DNA of 64,000 nt from JAFAXA01 sp963777325. Its GTDB lineage: Bacteria > Pseudomonadota > Alphaproteobacteria > Acetobacterales > Acetobacteraceae. Positions within the stretch are counted from its first letter, which is position 1; each line of letters begins with the position of its first letter. Where the stretch lies: assembly GCA_963777325.1 (NCBI GenBank), contig CAVZQE010000022.1, forward strand, positions 372,001 to 436,000, read 5' to 3'. The notes under the pieces are model-generated. The model saw nothing but the letters and a program-made list of their open reading frames with translations, ran no database searches and had not been told where the DNA came from. This document shows positions 18,321 through 29,030 of the stretch, one piece after another. The position numbers and the translations under genes were made by a program.

Positions 18321-19456
18321 ATGCCAGAACCCCTCGCCCTTTACGTCCACTGGCCGTTCTGTCTCGCGAAATGCCCGTATTGCGACTTCAACAGCCATGT
18401 GCGCGAGCTCATCCCCAAGCGCGCTTCGCCGCCGCCCTGCGCGCGGAGCTGGCCGGGGAAGCGGCGCGGCTCGGCCGGCGCCGGCTCGAGCTCGATTTTC
18501 TTCGGCGGCGGCACGCCGAGCCTGATGCGGCCGGAAACCGTCGCCGCCCTGATCGAGCAGGCGACGGCGCTGTTCGACCGGCGGCCGGACATGGAGATCA
18601 CGCTCGAGGCCAATCCCACCAGCGTCGAGGCGGGCGGCTGCGCGGCTTTCGCGAGGCCGGCGTCAACCGGGTCTCGCTCGGCGTGCAGGCGCTGATCGAC
18701 GAGGCGCTGCGATGCTCGGCCGCGAGCACTCGGCGGCGCAGGCCATCCGCGCGCTGGAGGCGGCGCGCGCGCTGTTTCCGCGCATCTCGTTCGACCTGAC
18801 CTACGCCCGGCCGGAGCAGAGCGCTTGCGGCCTGGCGTGCGAGCTCGAGCAAGCCTTGCCCTGGTGGCGATCATCTGTCGCTTTACCAGCTCACCATCGA
18901 GCCGGGCACCGCTACGAGGCCCTGCATCGGCAGGGCCTGATCGTGCTGCCCGAGCGGACGACGGCCGCCGCTCTTTACGAGGAAACGGCGCAGGTGGCGC
19001 GCGCCGGGCTCGCGGCGTACGAGGTTTCCAACTATGCCCGCCCCGGCGCCGAAAGCCGGCACAATCTCGCCTATTGGCGCTACGGGGATTATGCCGGCAT
19101 CGGACCCGGCGCCCATGGCCGCGTGACCCTGGACGGCGGCCTCTGCGCACCCGCCGCCACCGCGCGCCCGAGCCCTGGGCAGAGCGGGTCGAACGCACCG
19201 GATCGGAGAGGACCAGCAGCGCCGGTCGACGACGCCGAGCGGCCCCGCGAGATGCTGCTGATGGGTCTGCGCCTGGCGAAGGCTCAGCGCGGCCTTTCGC
19301 GGCCCGCACCGGCCTCCCTTGGGCGATGCGATCGACCCCGCGTGCTGCGGGATGCGGCCGAGGAAACCTATCTCGAACTGAATGATGACCATCTTGCTGG
19401 CGACCGCCAGCGGGCGCCTGCGCCTCGACGCGCTGCTCGCCGCGCTGGTGATTTGA
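18321..19456 (+). CDS. hemW: HemW, radical-SAM heme chaperone (many frameshifts)
   Basis: HemN-like radical SAM protein that in bacteria inserts heme into respiratory enzymes. LALYVHWPFCLAKCPYCDFNSHV contains the CxxxCxxC iron-sulfur motif at residues 14-21. FFGGGTPSLM, ITLEANPTS, NRVSLGVQAL, LGREHSAAQA, EVSNYARPGAESRHNLAYWRYGDYAGIGPGAHGR and the tail RLDALLAALVI are all present but scattered over three frames. Breaks lie near 18415, 18440, 18660, 18712 and 18830-18870, with more after 19140. ATG 18321 is six bases after the DUF202 stop. Confidence 0.82.
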
Positions 19457-19462
19457 CAATCG

Positions 19463-19591
19463 GCATCGCGAGGAGCGCTTGCGACACTCATCGTCATCGC
19501 GAGGAGCGTTTGAGACGTAGCTGATCCAGGCGATCCGCGCCATGCCGCGCGCCTGGATCGCCGCGCCGCCAAGCGGCGGCTCGCGATGACG
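19463..19591. repeat. Palindromic intergenic repeat (REP/RPE-like), with a partial copy
   Basis: CGTCATCGCGAGGAGC (19492-19507) pairs with GCTCGCGATGACG (19579-19591). Inside, GATCCAGGC (19523-19531) pairs with GCCTGGATC (19551-19559), so about 100 bases can fold into one long hairpin. A partial second copy of the left arm (GCATCGCGAGGAGCG) lies at 19463-19478. This is the form of a dispersed bacterial intergenic repeat of the CATCGCGAGGAGC type; it may also act as a terminator for the rpoZ-hemW unit. Confidence 0.7.
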
Positions 19592-19650
19592 GAGAGGGCT
19601 CGGCAAACGGCAATCATCCTCGCTTACAGGAATCCAATCGGAGAAAATGT

Positions 19651-19944
19651 ATGCCCACCCTTCGCGCATGCGTTCCAACGGGGAACGCCAGCCGCTACCT
19701 GCAGCAGCTCTGCAAGCATTGGAGCCACAAATTCGCGGTCGAGTTCGATCCCGCGCACGGCGTCATCCATTTGCCGGGCACGGATTGCATCCTGGACGCG
19801 GGGCCGGACGCGCTCAGGCTCGAAATGCAGGCCTCGGACCCGGACGTGCTGCCGCGCATGAGCGGCGTCGTCGCCGACCACCTCAAGCGTTTTGCGTTCC
19901 GCGAGGCGCTGACGGTCGCGTGGTCCGCCACTCCGGAGCCGTGA
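19651..19944 (+). CDS. DUF2218 family protein
   Basis: 97 residues, no signal or membrane segment. GNASRYLQQLCKHWSHKFAVEFDPAHGVIHLP and VVADHLKRFAFREALTVAW match the DUF2218 pattern, with conserved Cys-Lys-His-Trp-His-Lys and His-x-x-Arg-Phe-Ala-Phe-Arg. The family is of unknown function and often found near siderophore or metal genes, which are not visible here. ATG 19651 follows GGAGA at about 19638. The 3' end overlaps the convergent acetyltransferase end. Confidence 0.75.
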   Translation: MPTLRACVPTGNASRYLQQLCKHWSHKFAVEFDPAHGVIHLPGTDCILDAGPDALRLEMQASDPDVLPRMSGVVADHLKRFAFREALTVAWSATPEP

Positions 19945-20456
19945 TCTCGTAGGCGATATGCCGCTTCAGCGGATGGCCCGGCGACGGCCGCGGGATGATC
20001 GAATTCGCCGATCTCGCGCATCCCGAGCCGCCGCATCAGCCGCCACGAGGCGACGTTCGCGGGCACGGTCAGGCTGACCACCCGGTCGAGGCCAATCGGC
20101 CCGAACGCCGCGTCGAGCGCGAGCGTCGCCGCTTCGCGGGCGAGCCCCTGTTTCTGCCAGCGCGGCGACAGCCGCCAGCTGATCTCCACCGCCGGGGTGA
20201 AGAACGCCGTCCAGGAGAGAGGCATAATGCCGCAAAAGCCGATGAGCTCCGCCGTCGGCCGGTGCTCCACTGCCCAGTAGCCCCAGCCGTTCGCGGCGAA
20301 ATGCGCGGCGAGGCGGTCGAACATCGCGTCCGAATCGGCGGGCGTCATGGGCAGGAGATAGCGCAGCACGCCGGGTTCGGCGTTGATCGCGGCGAACGGC
20401 GCGCGGTCCTCCTCCCGCCAGGGCCGCAGCCTCACCCGTGCTCCGTCCAGTGTCAC
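19883..20456 (-). CDS. GNAT family N-acetyltransferase (one frameshift)
   Basis: RimJ/RimL-like acetyltransferase. VRLRPWREEDRAPFAAIN is the N-terminal strand-helix. EISWRLSPRWQKQGLAREAATLALDAAF holds the acetyl-CoA loop (Gln-x-x-Gly-x-Ala), and VSLTVPANVASWRLMRRLGMREIGEFDHP is the typical 'N-x-x-S' region. The C-terminus breaks near 19975; removing one C gives VAGHPLKRHIAYEITAPEW and a stop at 19883. Uncorrected, the frame runs on to 19695. GTG 20456 is 12 bases after the aminotransferase stop, so the two are probably one operon. The substrate is unknown. Confidence 0.75.
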
Positions 20457-20468
20457 GGCACCCGATGC

Positions 20469-21804
<1,336 letters not shown>

Positions 21805-21881
21805 GGCGCTTCCCTCGATTTGGGCGGCAAGCCGAGCGTGGCACTGTGCGCATCGCCTCACAACAGCAAAGGACCGGCACC

Positions 21882-22549
21882 ATGCCGGATGGCCGCCTCT
21901 ACATCGGCACCCGCCGCTATTCGTCCTGGTCGATGCGCGGCTGGCTCGCGGTGCGCCTGGCGCGGCTCGACGTCGAGGAGGTCGTGATCCCGCTCGCGGC
22001 GGCGGGCGGCACCGGGCGGTGCGGCAGGTCTCGCCGAGCGGGCTCGTTCCCTATCTGGAGCATCACGGCCATCGCGTCTGGGAGACGCTGGCGATCTGTG
22101 AATACTGCGCCGAACTCTAGCCCGCGATCTGGCCGCGCGGACTCGCGGCGCGCGCGCATGCGCGCGTCGATCGCGGCCGAGATGCATGCGGGCTTTGGCG
22201 ACCTCCGCATGGCGATGCCGATGAATCTGGGCCGCGCAGTTTCCCGGGGTCGGGCGGACGGCGGGGGCGCTCGCCGACATCGCGCGCGATCGAGACGTTA
22301 TGGGACGAGACGCGCGCAGCGGTTCGGCGGGCGGCGGGCCGTTCCTGTTCGGCCGGCGTTCAACGGCGCGGACGCGATGTTCGCGCCGGTGGTCGCGCGG
22401 TTTCTGACCTATGCGCCGCGATCTGTCTGCGCGCACGCGCGCCTATTGCGACGGCGGTGCGCGCGCATCCGCTGGTCGCCGCCTGGTACGAGGGGGCGGC
22501 GGCCGAGCCGCCGGAGTGGCGTCTCGACAAATACGAGACGCTCGCGTGA
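21882..22549 (+). CDS. Glutathione S-transferase family protein (frameshifted)
   Basis: LYIGTRRYSSWSMRGWLAVRLARLDVEEVVIPLA is a thioredoxin-like GST N-terminus of the subgroup that keeps the Ser-x-Trp-S motif. After a break near 22015 it continues VRQVSPSGLVPYLEHHGHRVWETLAICEYCAEL, with the conserved cis-Pro and Glu-Thr. The helical domain follows (AEMHAGFGDLRMAMPMN, NGADAMFAPVVARFLTYA) and the end is WRLDKYETLA. Further breaks are near 22120, 22255, 22330 and 22420. The stop overlaps the GTG of the methyltransferase gene (GTGA). Substrate unknown. Confidence 0.8.
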
Positions 22550-23417
22550 GGCTCTTCGGCGGCGGCGGCGGGCAGACCGAACCGGAGCCGGACGAAGATC
22601 CGGGCCTCGTTCGCCTCGCTCGCCGCAGTGGCAGGGTTTCGAGGCGCTGGCCCCGGCGGTCCACTCGTCGGCGCGGATCGCGCGCATCGTTGGGCACGCA
22701 TGCGAGCGGGGGGTTCGGTCCGCCTTCCTCGGCCCGATCCGGCCCGAGGGTGTCGTCCTGCGCGGGGCGAACTACCGGGAGGATCTGCTCGCGTCCGGCC
22801 TGAACCCGCGTCAGCGGGCGGTGCTCGATCTGCTCGCCGAGGATCAGCGCGCGAGCGACCCGCACGATCTGAGGCTGTTCGCGCACGAGGCCGTGACGCC
22901 GCTCGCGCTGGCGCTGCGCGGCCGCTTCACGCGCCTGCTCTGCTCCGAATACGCGGCCGAGAATGACGAGGCCGGCCGCGCGCGCCTGTTCCCCATTCCC
23001 GTCATCGACGTCATGCGCTCGGGATTGCCCGACGCCGTGTTCGACGTCGTGCTGAGCGTCGATGTGTTCGAGCACGTGCCCGACCTTGACGCGGCACTCC
23101 GCGACACGGCCCGCATCCTGCGCCCCGGCGGCCGGTTGATCGCGAGCGTGCCGTTCCTGTTCGGCCGCGAGCAGGCGGAGCTCCTCGCCGTCGCCGAAGG
23201 GGGCGTCGTGCGGCATCTCGCGCCGCCGCAGTATCATGGCAATCCGGCCGACCCGGACGCGGGCGCGCTCGTGTTCCGCATCCCGGCCTGGGATCTGCTC
23301 GGTCAGGCCGGGGCGGCCGGGTTTGCGCGGGCCGAGATGGTGTTCTGGTCCTCGGTGGAGCGGGGATTCACGGGCGCGGAGATCGCGGGGATTTTTATTC
23401 TGCTCGCGCACCGGTAA
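22546..23417 (+). CDS. Class I SAM-dependent methyltransferase (one frameshift)
   Basis: The GTG at 22546 overlaps the GST stop. The first stretch is VRLFGGGGGQTEPEPDEDPGL. The frame breaks near 22600-22630 and continues PQWQGFEALAPAVHSSARI. The Rossmann part is FTRLLCSEY (motif I region), VFDVVLSVDVFEHVPDLDAALRDTARILRPGGRLIASVPF (motifs II and III) and FRIPAWDLLGQAGAAGFARAEMVFW. A Gly-Ala-Asn-Tyr-Arg-Glu stretch before the domain resembles methyltransferases found in cell-surface clusters. The acceptor is unknown. It is probably co-transcribed with the GST. Confidence 0.72.
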
Positions 23418-23443
23418 CGATATGGCTCCCTTCCTGGCGCAGA

Positions 23444-24975
23444 GTGAGGCGCTCCGGTGCGAACGCCGGGCGCGTTTCGTCCATCTTGGGAGCCGCTTGC
23501 TTGAGCTATGACGATCCTCGTTTTCAGGACGGACGACTTGAGCCAGGATGGCTCGACCGGGCCGGGTCGTTCGCCGAAACCGGCGCCTGGTTCATGGACG
23601 CGGCCGACGCCTGTCTGCCGCTCGGGGACACCGCCGGCTCTGCCCATGTGCTCGTCCATAGCCGGTTCGAGGACCGGTTCGAGACCGGCTGGCTCGGTGT
23701 CCTGACGGTCGCGCCGGACGGAGCGATCGCGACGGCGTGGTCGGGCCACGGCTATCTGCCGCCCGCTCCCGGCCGCGTCGCCGGCTGGCGGCTCAACCAA
23801 ACGCAGCGCTACACTCTCCTGCGCCGGACGGGCCTTTCCGGAGGCGCGCTGCTCCTGGCGGAGAACCGCCAGCGCCAGGAGCAGCAATCTATCGCTCTGC
23901 TGACCGTCGCGCCGGAAGACGGCCGCGTGCGCGTGTCCTGGGCGGCCGAGCGGGTCATTCCCTCGCACCGGCCGGGCGGTCCCGTATGGCCCGTGCGGCA
24001 CGGCGACCGCTACCTCGTGCTCAGCGGCGGAGCCGGAGAGGGATCGATCCGCCTGCTCGTTCGCGCGGCGGCCCGCGGGGAGGCGGCCGGGTTCGCTCTC
24101 GGCGGCCTCGCCTTCGACCCGGCCAAAGGCGCTCTGGCCACCGATTGGCTCAGCGAGGCGACGTGCCGCCCCGCGAAGCTGGCGGCGTGCCGTGGCTGCT
24201 GGCCGCGGGAGGTCGCCTGCAGGCGCTGCCCTGGCCGGGGGCGATGCTGGCCCCGGACCGCGGGCACGCCGCCGGCGGACGGCCTCGACTCGCGGTGCTA
24301 TCCGCAGATCGGTCCGGCGCCGGCCTGGTCACGGAGTGGAGCGGCGGCCTCGTTCCGGGGCGCAAGGACGCAAGCTGGCGCCTGCATCCGGAGGATCGCT
24401 TCACCGTCGCCGGCGGACTGGGCCGCCCGGACGGATGCACGCTTTTCATTCAGGGCGGCAGCCCGGCGGGCGTCCCCTCGGTCGGCGTCCTGTCGCTCGA
24501 TCCCGGTTCGCGCGCATTCCGTCTGGAGGCGGTCGCGCGCGGCGTCGTGCCGCCGGTGGGCGGCACCGGCCCGGCCTGGCGGCTGGATCGCGGCGACGCA
24601 CTATACGCGCTCGGACGAGGCGGGCGGTCCGGGGCATGGGCAATGCTCGTGCAGCGTCGGGCCCGCGACCGTTCGGAGCGCCAGCGCCTAGCGGTGCTGT
24701 CCTACGACCCCGGGCGCGGAGCGCTGCTGACGGACTGGGTGGCGGCCGAGGAGTTGCCCAACCGCCGGATCGGGCCACCCGGCTGGCGGCCGGACCCGCT
24801 CGACCGCTTCCATCCGCTGGGAAGCGGCGGACCGGGTCCGGTCAGGCTGCTTGCGCAGGGCCGGATTTCGCGCGACCCGGACCGGAGCCGCATCGGCGTG
24901 CTGACCTATGGCGGTCCGGGCATCGGGCTGATGACGGAGCGGGTGTTTCAGGACGTTCTCCCGCCCCGGCGCTGA
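23444..24975 (+). CDS. Seven-repeat protein, predicted beta-propeller (one frameshift)
   Basis: I do not recognise a family. About 510 residues, made of repeating units of roughly 65-70 residues. Each has a strand like (L/I)(G/A)VL(T/S), then G..xTxW with a later Leu/Val-Pro, then GPxWRLxxxDRYxxL, then a strand ending Leu-Leu-Val/Leu-Phe. Units start with LGVLTVAPDG, IALLTVAPEDG, LGGLAFDPAKG, LAVLSADRSG, VGVLSLDPGS, LAVLSYDPGRG and IGVLTYGGPG. The protein begins and ends within a unit, as in a propeller closed by terminal strands. The frame breaks near 24160 (VPPREAGGVPW follows). No signal peptide is obvious. The start is uncertain: GTG 23444 is the first, and TTG codons near 23492 are possible. 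Confidence 0.6.
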
Positions 24976-25007
24976 CGCGAGCGGCCATGCCGCGCGGCGA
25001 AATGCTG

Positions 25008-25506
25008 TCACTTCGCCAGGATTATGCCGAGCTTCCGCACCGTCGTCCGGTTCAGCATCGAGCCGTCGTCGAGCAGGTAGATCCACTGATCCATGGCGAC
25101 GTCGAAGGGCGGCTTGCCGGGGCCGCCCTTCAGCACCCAGCGCCAGTGGAACACGCGCCCGTCCGCGATCCCGGTCGCGCGCCCGGCCATGTCGCTGGCC
25201 GTCGCCTCCCACCGGTGCGGGCCGGTCCGGCGCACCAGCCAGTCGCGGGTCTGGGCGGTGCCGTCCTGCCGCGTCAGACGCTGGCGCATGCGCAGGTTGC
25301 CGTCGGCGTCAACCGACCCCTGGCAGTCGGTCACGATCCAGCCGGTGGGCTCCCCCGAGCGGTTCGACGACGCCCCAGGAGCGGACATGGCCGATGAACA
25401 TCCGGATCAGGTCGAACTCCGGCGTCTGGCCTCCTAACACCTGAACGGTCGGCGTGTGGGCGCAGGCGGCAAGGCAGAAGAGCAGGCAGGCGGTCAATGG
25501 ACGCAT
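25008..25506 (-). CDS. DUF3833 family lipoprotein (one frameshift)
   Basis: MRPLTACLLFCLAAC is a lipoprotein signal with lipobox Leu-Ala-Ala-Cys (Cys 15). LIRMFIGHVRSWGVV then breaks near 25360 and continues SNRSGEPTGWIVTDCQGSVDADGNLRMRQRL, WEATASDMAGRATGIADGRVFHWRWVLKGG and VAMDQWIYLLDDGSMLNRTTVRKLGIILA. The end is the typical DUF3833 core. The family is of unknown function and likely periplasmic, inner or outer membrane anchored. The gene is divergent from the glycosyltransferase at 25582. Confidence 0.75.
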
Positions 25507-25581
25507 CTGGTCGTCGGTCCGTCGCCGGAGCGAGGCGCCAGCGATTGGCGTGGCGCCGTCTCGCGGCTAGGGTCCGCGCCC

Positions 25582-26758
25582 ATGCCCGCCCGCCCCGTTG
25601 CCATCGTCCTGCCGCCTCGCGAGGGCTTCGGCCCCGGCCGCACCGGGGCGGTCGGCCTGATCGCCCGCCGCCTCGCGACCGTTTCGGACGAACAGGGTGC
25701 GCTCGCGCCCGTGGTCATCGGCGGCAGGCAGTCGGGGCCGCTGTTCGCGGACGCGCCCTTCGTCGCGGCCAGCCCCGTGCCGTGGCGGCCGGCCAACCCC
25801 AATCTCCGCTACGCGGCGGGCGTCGCGCGCGCCCTGCTCCGGATCGGCCCGGCGCTGATCGAGGTCCATAACCGGGCCGAGATCGCGCTCGACCTGGCGC
25901 GGAAGCTGCCGGGCGTTCCGGTCAGCCTGTTCCTGCACAACGATCCGCAGGGCATGGGTCATCTCAAGACGCGGGCGGAACGCGCACGCGTGGCGGGCCG
26001 CCTCGCCTGCGTGGTCGCGGTCTCCGATTTCGTCCGCGACCGGTTCGCCGACGGTCTCGCCCACGGGCTGAAGCGCCCCGTCGTGCTGCCGAACTGCATC
26101 GACCTGGACGGGCTGCCGACGCCCGCTTCCCCGGCCGAGCGCGAAAAGACGATCCTGTTCGTGGGGCGGCTGGTCGCGGAGAAGGGGCCGGACGTGTTCG
26201 TGGAGGCGGCCGCGGGCGCGATGGCCTGGCTGCCCGGCTGGCGGGCGGAGATGATCGGCGCCGACCGCTTCGGCGCCGGTCACGCCCCGACCCCGTACAT
26301 CCGGGCTTTGCAGGCGAAGGCGGCGGCCGGCGGCGTCGCCATGCTGGGCTACCGGCCGCACGAGCAGGTGCTGGAGGCGATGGCGCGGGCGGCGATCGTC
26401 GTCGTCCCGAGCCGCTGGCAGGAGCCGTTCGGCCTGACCGCGCTGGAAGCGATGGCCTGCGGCGCGGCGCTCGTCTGCTCGCCGCGCGGGGGCTTGCCGG
26501 AGGTCGGCGGAGACGCCGCCCTGTATGCCGAGCCCGACGATCCGGCCGCCGTCGCCGACGCGATCCTGGCGCTCGCACTCGACCCCGCCCGGCGCGCGGC
26601 TGCGGCCGAAGCGGGCCAAAGGCGGGCGGCCTTGTTCGACCTCCGCCGGATCGGCAGGGGGCTGACCGCGCTGCGGCGCGACCTGGCGGGGTTGATCGAA
26701 CGTGAGCGCGCTGGCCGGCGAACGCGCGGTTGTGGCGGCCTCGGGCCGGACCACGTAG
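25582..26758 (+). CDS. Glycosyltransferase family 4 protein
   Basis: GT-B fold. The acceptor domain begins MPARPVAIVLPPREGFGPGRTGAVG, a start used by homologues. IEVHNRAEIALDLARKLPGVPVSLFLHNDPQ and VVAVSDFVRDRF follow. The donor domain has KTILFVGRLVAEKGPDVFVEA, VVVPSRWQEPFGLTALEAMACGAALVCSPRGGLPEV (the EPFGLTALEAM motif of GT4). As given, no stop separates it from the phosphoesterase, making one 850-codon frame from 25456. In the +1 frame the tail NVSALAGERAVVAASGRTT ends at TAG 26758, just before the next ATG, so I place the end there and assume one indel near 26700. It probably builds a surface glycan. Confidence 0.78.
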
Positions 26759-26790
26759 CTTTCGGAGCGAAACCGAGCCGGGAAGCCGCC

Positions 26791-28193
26791 ATGCCGAAGC
26801 CCGCAGCGATCGAGCACGCGGTCGTGCTGATGATGGAGAACGCCGCCTTCGACCGGATGCTCGGCTGCATGACCGAGGTGCATGCCGGCCTGGAGGGGGT
26901 CGACCCGGCGCATCCCCACACCAATCCGGACCCCGACGACGGCGCCGTGGCGCAGGCGCCGACGACGGCCCGCAACATCGACCGCGATCCGAAGCACTAT
27001 CTGAGGAACGGGCTGGCGCAGCTCGACGGCGGCAGCAACAAGGGGTTCGTCGCCGACTTCGCCCATACCCACCCGAACAGCACGAGCGCCGAGCGCCGCG
27101 AAATCATGGGCTACTACCCGCGCGGGTTCCTGCCCGCGCTGCACATGCTCGCGGAGCAGTTCGTGGTCTGCGACCACTGGTTCTCGTCGCTGCCGGGGCC
27201 GACCTGGATCAACCGGCTGTTCGCCCACTCCGGCACCTCGCTCGGCCATGTCAGCGAGCCGGGCAGCCTGTTCAGCCGCCGGCTGCATCTCTACTCCGAG
27301 CGCACGCTCTACGACGAGATGCACGATGCCGGCGTGAAGTGGCGGATCTATTTCGGGGACGTGCCGCAGTCGCTCGTGCTGACGCATCAGTGGGAGCATC
27401 TCGGCAACTACAGCCGGTATGCGAACTGGCACGACGACGTGGCGCGGGGCGACCTGCCGGCCTACACCTTCATCGAGCCGACCTATTTCGGCCCGGACGA
27501 GAACGACCAGCACCCGCCGCACGACGTGCTGCGCGGCGACGCGCTCATCGCCGACGTCTACAACACCCTCCGCGCCAATCCCGACCTGTTCGCGCGCACC
27601 CTGCTGATCGTGCTGTACGACGAGCATGGCGGCTTCTTCGACCACGTCGTGCCGCCGCGCACCGTCGCCCCAGACGGTCACACCGGCCACTATTCGTTCG
27701 ACCGCCTGGGTTTCCGGGTCCCCGCAATCTTCGTCTCGCCGCTGCTCGATCCCGGCGTGGTCACGAGGTGTTCGATCACACGAGCCTGCTGCGCATGGCG
27801 AACGGGCTGTGGCCGGGCGTGCAGCCTTTGGGCCGGCGGGCCAAGCAGGCGAACGACCCGCTCGCCTCCCTCGCATGGCGCACATCGCGGCGAAGCGATC
27901 TGCCCGAGGCCAAGGTGGCGCCGGATGTCCAGGACGCGCGCCGGACGGACATGCTGGAGGGCTTCAAGTCCTCGCTGTTCGGCCTCAGCCATCATCTGGA
28001 GAGCCTGATCGAGCATCCCGGCCGTCGCGGCGGCCTGATGGCGCGCGCGCATGAGGCGCTCGAGGACGGCTGGGCTCAGGCGAAGCTCGCGACGGACCGG
28101 CTGGACGCGTTCCTGGAGGATCGGGGCGCCGGCAGCCTGCTGCACCGGGTCGGGCAGGCGCTGCATGAGGTCGCGCGCCGCGTCGGCGTGTGA
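26791..28193 (+). CDS. Phosphoesterase of the phospholipase C/acid phosphatase family (one frameshift)
   Basis: PF04185-type enzyme of about 467 residues. IEHAVVLMMENAAFDRMLGCM holds the metal-binding Glu-Asn and nucleophile region. CDHWFSSLPGPTWINRLFAHSGTSLG, LPAYTFIEPTYFG, and LLIVLYDEHGGFFDHVVPP (metal-binding Asp-Glu-His) are conserved. After a break near 27765 comes HEVFDHTSLLRMANGLWPG with the last His and Asp. The C-terminal 100 residues are helical (LSHHLESLIEHPGRRGG). No signal peptide is seen, unlike secreted PLCs. ATG 26791 is 33 bases after the glycosyltransferase end. Lipid or phosphodiester hydrolysis is inferred from the family. Confidence 0.82.
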
Positions 28194-28335
28194 GGGCGAC
28201 GGTGGCAGAGCAGGTAGCGAGGCAGCTGGGTGAGCCTCAGGAGCTGAGCCGATGATCTCGATCCTGGATCCTTTCTCTCCACCATCAATCGTCGCCTCTT
28301 CCGAGCCGGGTCCGCTTTTGCCAAGGTGCGGCCGA

Positions 28336-29030
28336 ATGTCCACGCTGCACCTTGTTCCGGCAGACCTCCGCGAACGCTATCAGGTCAAGGAGTGGCGCAA
28401 CGCCGCCGGAGTGCTTTCAGCAGCTGCCGTCCGAGTGGCAGGACGTGCAGGATGTGCTGCGCGGCTTAGCCTGTTGAAATCAGAGGTGCTGGTTGGGGGC
28501 GGAACCGTTCGCTATAAGCCAACGAATTGACGAAGCTCTCTACGCAAAAGGGTGGAAGGAAAAGGGCTTTAGAACGGCGATCACGGTTGACGACAGCGAG
28601 TTTGCCAGTCCGACTACGCCGTGGATTGCTTCAAGAATGGCGTTGCAGTCGAGATGGAATGGAATAACAAGGATCCATTCTTCGACCGCGATCTGAATAA
28701 CTTCCGCCTGCTGTTCGATCTGCGGGCGATCCAGGTCGGCATCATCATCACTCGCTCATGGGAGTTGCAGCAGATCTTCAAGCAGCTCGGCAGGGGCGCG
28801 TCATACGGCAAGGCCACTACGCATCAGAGAAACTCGTGCCCAAGGTCGAGGGCGGCGGCGGCGGCGGATGCCCGGTGCTGACGTTCGCCATCAGGCCGGC
28901 CAACTTTGTGGACGACGGTCCTGACGCACTTGCGGTGCTGCAAGCACGCATGGCCGCTGAGAAACAGGCGAAGAAAGCAGCAAGACGGCACGGCCGTTCT
29001 GTGCCCGAAGACGAGGATGAAGAGGAGTAA
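28336..29030 (+). CDS. Restriction endonuclease of the BglII/BstYI family (frameshifted)
   Basis: The reconstructed protein is about 230 residues. YQVKEWRNAAGVLSAA, SLLKSEVLVGGG(N)RSAISQRIDEALYAKGWKEKGF, AVDCFKNGVAVEMEWNNK then DPFFDRDLNNFRLLFDLRAIQVGIIITRS, KLVPKVEGGGGGGCPVL. These match the BglII-type family in order, and the Asp, Glu-Met-Glu and neighbouring residues fit its catalytic site. Such enzymes cut AGATCT or RGATCY; the exact site here is unknown. Breaks lie near 28435, 28495, 28610 and 28820. The end is Lys- and Glu-rich (PEDEDEEE). Base composition is visibly less GC-rich than the neighbours, as expected for an acquired island. ATG 28252 is an alternative start. Confidence 0.8.
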
